Shown in pieces: positions 35,770 through 44,424 of a stretch of 64,000 bases of DNA. Location: NCBI GenBank assembly GCA_046299555.1, contig JBKBHS010000004.1, positions 62,001-126,000 on the forward strand. The letters run 5' to 3'. The notes under the pieces were generated by a model. That model was given only the letters and a program-made list of their open reading frames with translations. It was not told where the DNA came from and ran no database searches. This DNA is from CALKJP01 sp046299555. Its GTDB lineage: Bacteria > Bacteroidota > Bacteroidia > JACCXN01. How positions within the stretch are numbered: the first letter of the stretch is position 1; each line of letters starts with the position of its first letter. Both the position numbers and the translations under genes were made by a program.

Positions 35770-35953
35770 TTTTGATTTTAGATATTAGATAAAAGACAAA
35801 AGGAGCAAAGACAGATATTATTTGTGAATTGTGATTTTTAGAATTTGAAGGCTTAGAATTTTTCAATTTGTAATCTATAATTTGCAATTCAAAAAACAAT
35901 TAATCTCAATATAAATCTCTACTTATTTCTATAGATTTCAATTTTTTAATTAA

Positions 35954-36778
35954 ATGAACATTAAACAACTTATACAATCCATAAAAGAAAAGAAAAGCTT
36001 TTTGTGTGTGGGTTTAGATACTGATATTTCAAAAATTCCTTCTCATTTGCTCGATGCTGAAGATCCTGTTTTTGAATTTAACAAACAAATAATTGACGCT
36101 ACTGCTGATTTATGCGTTTCGTATAAGCCCAATACTGCATTTTACGAATGTAGAGGCGAAGCTGGTTGGAAAAGTCTTAAGAGAACATTTGATTATATTC
36201 CTAAAACACATTTTAGCATTGCCGATGCAAAACGCGGTGATATTGGTAATACTTCAAAAATGTATGCTCAGGCATTTTTTGAGCATATGAATGCCGATAG
36301 TATAACGGTTGCACCTTATATGGGATCTGATTCTGTGCAGCCATTTTTAGAATATAAAGATAAAGTAACAATTTTACTTGCGCTTACATCAAACAGCGGA
36401 GCAATGGATTTTCAATTACTATCAACTAATATTGAAGAAAAAAAACTTTTCGAAAAAGTATTGATTATATCACAAAAATGGGGCACTGAAAATAATTTAA
36501 TGTATGTAGTAGGCGCTACGCAAGCCATAATGCTTAAAAAAATAAGAGAAATTGTACCCAATCATTTTTTACTGGTACCTGGAGTGGGTGCACAAGGTGG
36601 AAGCCTTGCTGAAGTAGCTCAGTATGGTATGAATAAAAATTGCGGATTATTAGTAAATGCTTCTCGAAGTATTATTTATGCATCCAATGGAAAAGATTTT
36701 GCAGAAAAAGCCAGAGAGGAGGCATTGAAGTTGCAGAAAGAAATGTCGGCATTATTAGATAGATATTTAAAGAACTAA
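35954..36778 (+). CDS. pyrF: Orotidine 5'-phosphate decarboxylase
   Basis: This enzyme makes UMP from OMP in the last step of pyrimidine synthesis. The 274-residue product belongs to the longer (type 2) bacterial group. The catalytic motif DAKRGDIGNTS is at about 89-99, with CVGLDTDISKIP near the N-terminus and VPGVGAQGGSL near the C-terminus for phosphate binding. It starts 184 bases after prfA and is 11 bases upstream of a small repeat protein gene. Confidence 0.94.
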   Translation: MNIKQLIQSIKEKKSFLCVGLDTDISKIPSHLLDAEDPVFEFNKQIIDATADLCVSYKPNTAFYECRGEAGWKSLKRTFDYIPKTHFSIADAKRGDIGNTSKMYAQAFFEHMNADSITVAPYMGSDSVQPFLEYKDKVTILLALTSNSGAMDFQLLSTNIEEKKLFEKVLIISQKWGTENNLMYVVGATQAIMLKKIREIVPNHFLLVPGVGAQGGSLAEVAQYGMNKNCGLLVNASRSIIYASNGKDFAEKAREEALKLQKEMSALLDRYLKN

Positions 36779-36789
36779 AAAATTAAATT

Positions 36790-37191
36790 ATGAAATTTAA
36801 AATATTAATTACTTTGCTAATTATTGTTACAACATCAATTTTAGCAAATTCACAAGATTTAAGAAAGGGAGGTTCTCTTTTTGGCAAAGTTGAATCAAAT
36901 GGTGATGTTAGAATTAATGGAAGTATTAAAGGTAAGTTTGAATCAAATGGCGATATTCGAGTAAGCGGAAGTATTAAAGGTAAAATTGAGTCGAATGGTG
37001 ATATTCGTAAAAATGGTTCTATTGTAGGTAAGGTAGAATCGAATGGAGATGTGCGAATAAATGGTTCAATTGTTGGGAAAATTGAAGCAAATGGCGATGT
37101 TAGAAAGAATGGTACAATTATAGGATCGGCAAAAGGGGTTAAAAAAGAACAAGCCGCTGTAATATTCTTTTTTGATTTTTTCGATTTTTAA
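36790..37191 (+). CDS. Secreted short-repeat protein (beta-flower-like)
   Basis: A 133-residue protein with a signal peptide (residues 1-21) and five successive 17-residue repeats of the form GSIxGKxESNGDxRxN. The repetition also shows at the DNA level with a 51-base period. It ends with an unusual aromatic tail (AAVIFFFDFFDF). The repeats should form a small closed or stacked beta fold. I recall an NCBI name '5-fold beta-flower protein' for similar sequences, but cannot confirm the match here. There is no sorting domain. It is convergent with the response regulator gene, sharing 4 bases at the stops. Confidence 0.75.
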   Translation: MKFKILITLLIIVTTSILANSQDLRKGGSLFGKVESNGDVRINGSIKGKFESNGDIRVSGSIKGKIESNGDIRKNGSIVGKVESNGDVRINGSIVGKIEANGDVRKNGTIIGSAKGVKKEQAAVIFFFDFFDF

Positions 37192-37856
37192 AATAAAAAA
37201 CCAAACCATCCTTTTTTCATTGCAATTTTTATTGCTTGTGTTTTATTATTTACATGTAATTTTTTGTAAATATTGGTAATATGGGTTCTTACAGTATTGG
37301 GGCTAAGGTTTATTTCGGTTGCAAGTTGTTTATAATCTTTACCATCAACCAATCCTTTTAAAATTTCCATTTCTCTGTCACTTAAAACTGAATCTTCTAC
37401 TTTTTTAGCATCAATTTTTGCTTTTGATAGCATTTGCAATGATTTTCGAGCAATACGTGGACTCATGGGGGCACCGCCAAATTCAACAACTTCGTACAAT
37501 GCATTAATTAAACGATCAGGATTTTCATCTTTTAATAAGTAACCAACGGCTCCTGCTTTAATAGCTTCAAAAATCTTATCATCATCATCGAACACGGTAA
37601 GCATTAAAAATTTGGTATTAGGATAAACTTCTGCCGCTGAATTTACGGCTTCAATACCATTCATCACAGGCATATCTATATCCATAAAAACTAAATCGGG
37701 AAGCTCTTTCGATTCTTTCATTTTTTCTAAAAAATCTTCACCGTTTTGAGCCGTAAATAAAATTTTAATGTTATTTTTTGTTTTTAGCTTTTCTGCCAGC
37801 GAGTTTCGGTTTATTTGTTTATCATCTACTATTGCTACTTTTATCATTTGATTCAT
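37188..37856 (-). CDS. NarL/LuxR-family response regulator
   Basis: A 222-residue two-component regulator. The receiver domain has acidic residues D11-D12 and the phosphoacceptor D59 in VFMDIDMPVMNG; the conserved lysine is in GYLLKDENPD. A LuxR-type helix-turn-helix (about 155-215; LSDREMEILKGLVDGKDYKQLA) binds DNA. ATG 37856 is used; ATG 37847 is also possible. It is downstream of, and co-directional with, the histidine kinase at 37898 (41-base gap), its likely partner. Confidence 0.92.
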   Translation of the reverse strand: MNQMIKVAIVDDKQINRNSLAEKLKTKNNIKILFTAQNGEDFLEKMKESKELPDLVFMDIDMPVMNGIEAVNSAAEVYPNTKFLMLTVFDDDDKIFEAIKAGAVGYLLKDENPDRLINALYEVVEFGGAPMSPRIARKSLQMLSKAKIDAKKVEDSVLSDREMEILKGLVDGKDYKQLATEINLSPNTVRTHITNIYKKLHVNNKTQAIKIAMKKGWFGFLF

Positions 37857-37897
37857 AAATATTTATAATGAGCAAAATTCTATCAATCTGTTTGGGT

Positions 37898-39550
37898 TTA
37901 CAATACTTCATTTGCTGTAGGGTATTTTATGCAAATTGAAATTTTTGTCCCCTTATTTAGTTCAGAATATACATTAAACTCAGCATTTGATTCCTTGGCG
38001 CGTTCTTCCATATTTTTCATTCCGTAATGACCCTCTTTGTAACGATTTTGATAGTCGAATCCAATACCATTATCTTCAATACTAATTTTAAATAAGCAGC
38101 TTTCATTACTTTCGAAATAAATATTTATTTCCGTTGCGTTACTATGTTTTAAAGCATTATGTAATGCTTCCTGACAAATTCTAAATAAATTTAATGCTTG
38201 TTCGGGTCTTAATATATTTTCGGGTTTTAAGAAATTCTCATGGGTATTTACTTTTATTGTTTCAGGAAGCTGTAATTTTAAAATATAATTTTTGAATCGA
38301 TCAGTAAAGTCAATAATACTAAGCTCTTCGTTGTTTACCGCCCAAATGGTTTCTCTTAAAGTTAATATGGCATTTCTGCCTATTTCGCTTAAATTGAAAA
38401 GTTTTTTTTGTAAATCATTGTTATTCTTAATGCTTTCAGGATGGTTGGCAATCCATTCTAAATTGGTAATTAAATATGAAATTTGTCCACCTACATTATC
38501 GTGTAAATCGCGTGAAATTTGTTGCTTTTCTTTATGTATTTTTTGAATATATTCAAGTTTAATTTTTTTGTTTTGATTGATTTTTAAGTTAATGTACCAT
38601 AATGCAATTACAGCCAAAACAATTAATACAAGAATTAAAATAATAATTGTAAATTTTCTGATTTGTAGATTTAATTCATTTAATTGATTTTGTTGTTTCA
38701 ACATTAAATTTTCGCTTTCTTTCTTATTAAGTTCATATAGCTCTTCATATTTGGCAATTTGCTTTGTTTTTTCAATATCAAATAAGGTATCTTTAATGTT
38801 AAACCATTTTTGAATATAATCTATGGCCAGTGTATCTCTTAAATAAATTAAACATTCGGCTTTGTATCTGTAGATATAGCTTATCGTTTCGGAATCTGAT
38901 AAATATTTTAATATATCTTCGGCTTTATTAATGTAGTATAAAGCTTTTTTATAATCTTTTTTTACCCGATAGTAATAATTGAAAAATTTAGTGATGGCAA
39001 AAATTTTAACATTATAATTATTTGTTGAATCCGCATATTGTAAGGTAAGTGACAAATATTTTTCAATTTGATTTTCATCTTTTGTTTTATTAATATGGAA
39101 TTCCGAATATATTGCATAGGCTTTTGATAAAAGATCGTATTTTTTTTGAATTTTAAGCAAATCAAATGCAGGAATTAAATATTTTTGAATGGAATCATAT
39201 TCATTTCGTTCTACGTAAATAATACTTAAATGATATAAAGCATCTGAAACAATGGTGTCAATTTCTATTTGCCTCGAAGTATGGTAATATTCATAAAACC
39301 ATTTTAAGGCTTTATCTTTTTCATAATTATAATAATGGCATCTTCCTAAGCCTTTTGAGGCATAAGCTTTATATAATATATTATTACTGCGCTCTGCTTC
39401 TTTTAATGTTTCAAGATAATATTCAATAGCTTTTTCGTATTTATTTTTTGAATATAAACTATCAGCAATTTTAAGAAGCTGTACTTCTTTTTGAGCAAAG
39501 ACCGGAATTATAAAAAGGGCGAATAATATTGTTGATAAAATTCGTGTCAT
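37898..39550 (-). CDS. TPR-containing NarX-type sensor histidine kinase
   Basis: A 550-residue kinase. A signal peptide (MTRILSTILFALFIIPVFAQ) leads to a periplasmic region of TPR helices (about 25-275). One membrane helix (about 300-320) and a coiled coil follow. The HisKA_3 H box (KEKQQISRDLHDNVGGQ, about residue 345) and a HATPase domain with DNGIGFDYQNR and GHYGMKNMEERAKE complete the kinase. ATG 39550 gives the signal peptide; the in-frame ATG at 39595 does not. It would phosphorylate the NarL-type regulator just downstream. A 16-base palindrome lies 12 bases before the start codon (39562-39577). Confidence 0.9.
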   Translation of the reverse strand: MTRILSTILFALFIIPVFAQKEVQLLKIADSLYSKNKYEKAIEYYLETLKEAERSNNILYKAYASKGLGRCHYYNYEKDKALKWFYEYYHTSRQIEIDTIVSDALYHLSIIYVERNEYDSIQKYLIPAFDLLKIQKKYDLLSKAYAIYSEFHINKTKDENQIEKYLSLTLQYADSTNNYNVKIFAITKFFNYYYRVKKDYKKALYYINKAEDILKYLSDSETISYIYRYKAECLIYLRDTLAIDYIQKWFNIKDTLFDIEKTKQIAKYEELYELNKKESENLMLKQQNQLNELNLQIRKFTIIILILVLIVLAVIALWYINLKINQNKKIKLEYIQKIHKEKQQISRDLHDNVGGQISYLITNLEWIANHPESIKNNNDLQKKLFNLSEIGRNAILTLRETIWAVNNEELSIIDFTDRFKNYILKLQLPETIKVNTHENFLKPENILRPEQALNLFRICQEALHNALKHSNATEINIYFESNESCLFKISIEDNGIGFDYQNRYKEGHYGMKNMEERAKESNAEFNVYSELNKGTKISICIKYPTANEVL

Positions 39551-39561
39551 AAAAATTAAAT

Positions 39562-39577
39562 TACTGCATATGCAGTA
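39562..39577. promoter_or_regulatory. Perfect 16-base palindrome upstream of the TPR kinase gene
   Basis: TACTGCATATGCAGTA reads the same on both strands. It sits 12 bases before the ATG of the kinase, where an operator would be expected. A close relative occurs at 53109-53124. Confidence 0.5.
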
Positions 39578-39642
39578 TTTAAAGATTTTAATCAAATTTT
39601 AAAATTTGTTCAAAATTATCGATTAACTTAAATAAATAAACT

Positions 39643-40929
39643 ATGAAAATCAAAAATTTACTTTTAAATGCCTTGTCTTTAGCATTAGCAAGTCAATTAC
39701 AAGCAGCCGATTTATGTGTAAATGAATCAGGTAGTGGAGGATGTTATTCTTCCATAACAGCAGCTTTATCAGCTGCAAATAATGGCGATAGAATTCTAAT
39801 TCAACCTAAAACCGGAAATGCACCGTATGTAGAAAATCTAACTATCAATAAATCAGTGCAATTATTATCAAACCAGGAGGGAGTTAAATGGAGTTTAACG
39901 GGAAATATAACCATTACTCCTGCAGTGGGTAGAACTATTTCCATTATGCACATGAACAATACAACAGGTAATATTACAGCATCCGGTCACAGTCCTGCTG
40001 GTACAAGATGTAATGTAAATATCGTTAATTGCGAGTTAATGAATGGATATATAAATTTTGATTATGATTATTTTAATGTAAACGTTGTATCAAATATTTT
40101 ACAAGATGGGTATATAGCATTAAGATATGGAAATGTTTTTGGTAATGAAGTAATTGCTAGTTCACATACTAAAATGTATTATCCTATTACCAATAACTAT
40201 TGCATAATATATTTTGGAACGGATGCTGTACCAACCAATGATACACTTAATGTAATTGGAAATATTGTAAGAAATCAATCAGGTATAAATACCAATTATG
40301 TAAGTATTTTATTAAATTCAACTTCTCAGTTTTTTAATGTATCCAATAATTACGCATCAAAAGGTAATACCTATTATGAATGTTATGGCATAAGATTTTA
40401 CAGTCATAAAAACTCCACTTTAGGAACAAATACAGTTTACAACAATACATTTTACAATGCTTCTCAATATTCATATTATTATTATCCGGTTTCTATTTCT
40501 TCAAACACAGCGGGTTTGTTTGATATAAAAAATAATTTATCAATAGTTCCAAACTTGCCAAGTGGTTATAATGCCTATTCGGCAGGAGGTACACCAACTG
40601 TTGGCTTTTCCTATAATTTTGGAGCACCACATGGAGCTGTTTTAGGAATTGTAAATAATGGTACTAATAATTTTACAAGTAATAGTTCCATAAATTTAAC
40701 AACAGGACAATTAAATACCGGTTCTGATGCCATTAACGGGGGATATCCTGATTTAACGCATTATGATTTAGATTTAACCGTAAACGATGCGGGCGCCTAC
40801 GGAGGTTCGTTTAGTTTATCAAACTTTCATCCTATAACCGGTGCTGCAAGAGTATATTTTGTAAATGCTCCTCGCACCGTTTTGCAAAGCGGTACATTAA
40901 ATATTAAAGCAGAAGCATTTGATAGATAG
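39643..40929 (+). CDS. Secreted parallel beta-helix protein without a sorting domain
   Basis: A 428-residue protein with a signal peptide (residues 1-21) followed by a right-handed beta-helix-like region with repeated N-rich turns (for example NGDRILIQPKTGN and NVIGNIVRNQSG). This fold is common in polysaccharide lyases and adhesins, but I see no catalytic signature. It ends LNIKAEAFDR without a T9SS sorting domain, unlike its neighbours, so it may stay in the periplasm or may be a truncated version of a longer protein. A 13-base inverted repeat separates it from the next gene. Confidence 0.75.
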   Translation: MKIKNLLLNALSLALASQLQAADLCVNESGSGGCYSSITAALSAANNGDRILIQPKTGNAPYVENLTINKSVQLLSNQEGVKWSLTGNITITPAVGRTISIMHMNNTTGNITASGHSPAGTRCNVNIVNCELMNGYINFDYDYFNVNVVSNILQDGYIALRYGNVFGNEVIASSHTKMYYPITNNYCIIYFGTDAVPTNDTLNVIGNIVRNQSGINTNYVSILLNSTSQFFNVSNNYASKGNTYYECYGIRFYSHKNSTLGTNTVYNNTFYNASQYSYYYYPVSISSNTAGLFDIKNNLSIVPNLPSGYNAYSAGGTPTVGFSYNFGAPHGAVLGIVNNGTNNFTSNSSINLTTGQLNTGSDAINGGYPDLTHYDLDLTVNDAGAYGGSFSLSNFHPITGAARVYFVNAPRTVLQSGTLNIKAEAFDR

Positions 40930-40981
40930 TATTTCAAAAGTTATTGAAATCAATGTTTAACCATTAAAAACTTTTGAAATA
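40930..40981 (+). promoter_or_regulatory. 13-base inverted repeat ending at the next start codon
   Basis: TATTTCAAAAGTT at 40930-40942 is the exact complement of AACTTTTGAAATA at 40969-40981, around a 26-base loop. The right arm ends on the A of ATG 40981. No T run follows, so a leader hairpin is more likely than a terminator. Confidence 0.6.
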
Positions 40982-43900
40982 TGAAATATATGTTTCGAAT
41001 AAAAATCATTCTGATAATGCTTTTGCTCGGAGCAAATACCTTATTGGCTCAACGACAAATTGCACAGGCAGAATATTTTATTGATACCGATCCTGGACCT
41101 GGAAATGGAACTCCCGTATTGGCAGTGGATGGCAATTTAGATAATGCCATTGAATCCTTGTTTAGAAATGGAATCTCTGCAGGTTCTGTTGGTTTGCATA
41201 CATTTAATGTTCGTGTAAAAGACAATTTGAATAACTGGGGACCTGTATTTAGAACTGTTTTTTATTCATCTTCACCATTAACTACACGAAATATAAATGT
41301 ATCACAAGCAGAATTATTTTTTGATAACGATCCCGGACAAGGTAATGGTACGCCCTTAATTGCATTTGATGGTAATTTTAACGATGCCATAGAAAGCATT
41401 AGCGGATCAATTTCTTCATTACCATCTAGCGGATTGCATGTATTACATATTCGTGTTAAAGATCCTCAAAATAATTGGGGGCCAAGCTTTAAAACGATTG
41501 TAAATATTACTTCTCCACTTGCTTTACGACAAATTAGAGTTAATGCAGCAGAATTGTTTTTTGATACCGATCCGGGACAAGGCAATGGCGTAGCTTTATT
41601 AGCTTTTGATGGCAACTTTAATGATGCTTTAGAAACTATTTCAGGAAGTATCAGTGTTTTGCCTTCAAGCGGGTTACATTTATTAAATGTAAGAGTACAA
41701 GATGCAAATGGTAACTGGGGGCCGGTATTTAAAACCATTGTGAATGTTACCAATCCATTATCACTAAGACAAATTAAAATTACAGAAGGTGAATTCTTTT
41801 TTGATATTGATCCGGGGCAAGGGCAAGGTTTTCCATTATTAGCATTTGATGGCAATTTTAATGATGCCATTGAAAGCATGAATGCCAATTTTTCATTTTT
41901 ACCCGATACCGGATTACATGTACTTAATGTACGCAGTAAAGATGCAAATGGTAACTGGAGTCCAACCTTTAAAACAGTTTTACGTGTTTTACCTTGTGTA
42001 AACCAACCAACTGTAACTATAACACCAAATACTACACAATTAATTTGTCCCGGTGATACGGTGAGTTTTACTGCTCAGGCAGGATTTACTTCTTATACTT
42101 GGTTTAGAGGCGGTACTGTTGTTGGAAACGGACAAAATTATGTGGCTGATACGGTTGGTTTTTATCGTGTTTATGCTGTAGATGCAAACGGATGTGGAGT
42201 TTTCTCTGACTTTACACAAGTAAATATGAATTTTTACAATGCCAATATTACAGCATCCGGCCCTACCACATTTTGTCAGGGAGGTAGTGTGGTATTAACT
42301 GCCGGTTCAGGTAATACTTCCTATCAATGGAATACGGGAGCAACTACGCAAAGCATTACAGTAGCATCGTCAGGAACATATATTGTAAATGTTTACAATG
42401 GAACCTGTATGGGTACTGATACTATTGAAGTAACTGTAAATCCTAATCCAAGTACTCCTATTATTACCACTTCAGGTTCAACTTCAATTTGTCCGGGCGA
42501 TTCTGTATCATTAACTTGTTCTACTTCTGCCAATGCCTACGCATGGAGTACCAATGAATACACACAAAGTATTACTGTAAGCAATAGTGGAAATTATACT
42601 GTTACCATTACCGACAATAATAATTGTCAATCATCTTCCAGTATAAACGTTACTGTATATCCTAATCCGATTTCAAGTATAAATAGCAGCATTACAATAT
42701 GCGAAGGAGATACAGCGCAAATGTCGGTAAGTGGTGGAGTAAGTTATGCTTGGACTCCGGCAGTTGGATTAAGTAATCCATCAATTGCCAATCCATTTGT
42801 TTATCCAATTATATCAACACAATATACTGTAAATGTAGTTGGTTTAGGCGGATGTACAGATTCAGCAACAGTAAACGTTTTAGTTAATCCAAAACCAACA
42901 GTTGCTGCATCGGCAAATAATACTGTTTTATGCGAAGGTAATTCACTTAACCTATTTGCATTGCCAAATGGAGCAAGTTCTTATGCATGGAGTGGTCCGG
43001 CAGGATTTACTTCTGTAAATCAGAATCCAACTATTTCAAGCTTAACAACTGCAAATACAGGTATTTATTCAGTAACTGCTTATAATAGTGCCGGATGTTT
43101 TGATACAGATACTTTAAACATAACAGTAAATCCGGGACCAATTGCATTTGCTTCTGCCAATAATATCAATCTTTGCGAAGGTGATACCTTGCAATTAAAT
43201 TCATTACCCAATGGAATGGTTTCGTATAGTTGGGTTGGGCCTAATGGATTTAGCGATAATCAGCAAAATACTCAAATAATAGGTGTTAATGGTACTAACC
43301 AAGGCACTTATACTGTAACTGTAAGCAATGGATTATGTAATTCTTCAGCACAAGTAAGTATTAATGTAAGCAGTGTTCCGGTTATAACGGCTAGTGCCAA
43401 TAATACCAATTTATGTGAAGGAAGTGTATTGAATTTATTTGCAAGTATTGGAGCATCAACTTATTCATGGAGTGGTCCTAATTTATTTACTTCTTCCTTA
43501 CAAAATCCACAGATTACCAATGTTACAACATTGAATTCAGGAGATTATATTGTAACCGGATATAATTCTTTAGGATGTTATTCTTCAGATACAATCACTG
43601 TTTCAATAATACCCGGTATTAATGCTGCTATTACCGGAAATACCGTGGTATGTGAAGAAGAAACCATTAGTTTAAATGGTTTACCTAATGGAATGCAAAG
43701 CTATAACTGGAGTGGACCAAATGGTTTTAATGCTAATACACAAAATATTAGTATTAATAATGCTCAAGCTGTTAATGCAGGAACATATACTTTAACAGTT
43801 AATAATGGAACTTGTAATTCAGTTACTAGCTATCAGATAATCGTAAAACCATCGCCTGATGTAACAGTAAATCAGTTTGGAGCGGTATTAAATGCCTTAC

Positions 43901-44307
43901 AAGATTCGGCAAATTATCAGTGGATAAGTTGTTCTAATGCATTTGCACCTGTTATTGGTGCTACTGCACAAACATTCACCGCATTTGAAAATGGTGATTA
44001 TGCGGTAATAGTGATTTATAATGGTTGTGCTGATACCTCTGCATGTTTTAATGTAAATGGTTTAGGAATAGAAGAATCAAATAAAGAAAATACTTGGAGT
44101 ATTTATCCAAATCCAAACAGAGGGCATTTTACTATCGAGGCACAAGCAGGAATGCAGTTTGAATTGATGGATTATACCGGTAAAATTATCCGCAGCTATC
44201 AAGTATGGCAAGATAGAATTAATATTCAAGAAGAATTATCAAGTGGTTTGTATTTAATAAGAAATACAGAAAGTGGCTCAGTTCATAAGCTTGTAATACA
44301 GAATTAA
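40981..44307 (+). CDS. Secreted multi-repeat protein with Ig-like domains and T9SS type A sorting domain
   Basis: An 1108-residue surface protein. After the signal peptide (about residues 1-23) come four tandem repeats of about 78-80 residues (about 25-340). Each has an AExFxDxDPGxGxG start, a DGNFNDAIE middle and an LHxLNVRxKD...NWGPxFKT end. Several Ig/PKD-like domains follow with CEGxxxxLxAxxNGxxSYxWSGP patterns (about 345-1030). A type A sorting domain ends it (about 1035-1108; YPNPNRGHFTIEAQ). The last 250 bases of the gene and about 100 beyond are nearly identical to the end of the next gene. The ligand is unknown. Confidence 0.85.
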   Translation: MKYMFRIKIILIMLLLGANTLLAQRQIAQAEYFIDTDPGPGNGTPVLAVDGNLDNAIESLFRNGISAGSVGLHTFNVRVKDNLNNWGPVFRTVFYSSSPLTTRNINVSQAELFFDNDPGQGNGTPLIAFDGNFNDAIESISGSISSLPSSGLHVLHIRVKDPQNNWGPSFKTIVNITSPLALRQIRVNAAELFFDTDPGQGNGVALLAFDGNFNDALETISGSISVLPSSGLHLLNVRVQDANGNWGPVFKTIVNVTNPLSLRQIKITEGEFFFDIDPGQGQGFPLLAFDGNFNDAIESMNANFSFLPDTGLHVLNVRSKDANGNWSPTFKTVLRVLPCVNQPTVTITPNTTQLICPGDTVSFTAQAGFTSYTWFRGGTVVGNGQNYVADTVGFYRVYAVDANGCGVFSDFTQVNMNFYNANITASGPTTFCQGGSVVLTAGSGNTSYQWNTGATTQSITVASSGTYIVNVYNGTCMGTDTIEVTVNPNPSTPIITTSGSTSICPGDSVSLTCSTSANAYAWSTNEYTQSITVSNSGNYTVTITDNNNCQSSSSINVTVYPNPISSINSSITICEGDTAQMSVSGGVSYAWTPAVGLSNPSIANPFVYPIISTQYTVNVVGLGGCTDSATVNVLVNPKPTVAASANNTVLCEGNSLNLFALPNGASSYAWSGPAGFTSVNQNPTISSLTTANTGIYSVTAYNSAGCFDTDTLNITVNPGPIAFASANNINLCEGDTLQLNSLPNGMVSYSWVGPNGFSDNQQNTQIIGVNGTNQGTYTVTVSNGLCNSSAQVSINVSSVPVITASANNTNLCEGSVLNLFASIGASTYSWSGPNLFTSSLQNPQITNVTTLNSGDYIVTGYNSLGCYSSDTITVSIIPGINAAITGNTVVCEEETISLNGLPNGMQSYNWSGPNGFNANTQNISINNAQAVNAGTYTLTVNNGTCNSVTSYQIIVKPSPDVTVNQFGAVLNALQDSANYQWISCSNAFAPVIGATAQTFTAFENGDYAVIVIYNGCADTSACFNVNGLGIEESNKENTWSIYPNPNRGHFTIEAQAGMQFELMDYTGKIIRSYQVWQDRINIQEELSSGLYLIRNTESGSVHKLVIQN

Positions 44308-44321
44308 GAATAAAATTTTTA

Positions 44322-44405
44322 GGCGGGTTTTAGTACAAAACCCGCCCCCCGCAACGGGGTTTTGTTGCAAACCGCGGTACCCGAAAAGCGGAAAAGTGAG
44401 TAGGG
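44322..44405 (+). ncRNA. Structured intergenic element R, copy 1
   Basis: About 84 bases with a hairpin GGCGGGTTTT/AAAACCCGCC (44322-44346). CCCC/GGGG and GCAAC/GTTGC form overlapping alternative pairings. A short stem CCGC/GCGG around GGTACCCGAAAA follows, and then AGTGAGTAGGG. It starts 14 bases after the stop of the preceding gene and ends 19 bases before the next ATG. There is no T run, so it is not a standard terminator. I do not recognise the family; a leader RNA or a small repeat element are both possible. Confidence 0.5.
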
Positions 44406-44424
44406 ACGAGTAAAACAAACAATT

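Noticed and set aside
41466..41888. 140-codon minus-strand frame
   Set aside because: It is antisense to the tandem repeats of the 40981 gene and its length is due to the repeated codon pattern.
44322..44405. Element R as a simple terminator
   Set aside because: The first hairpin is followed by C's and not by T's, and conservation continues for 60 bases past the hairpin.
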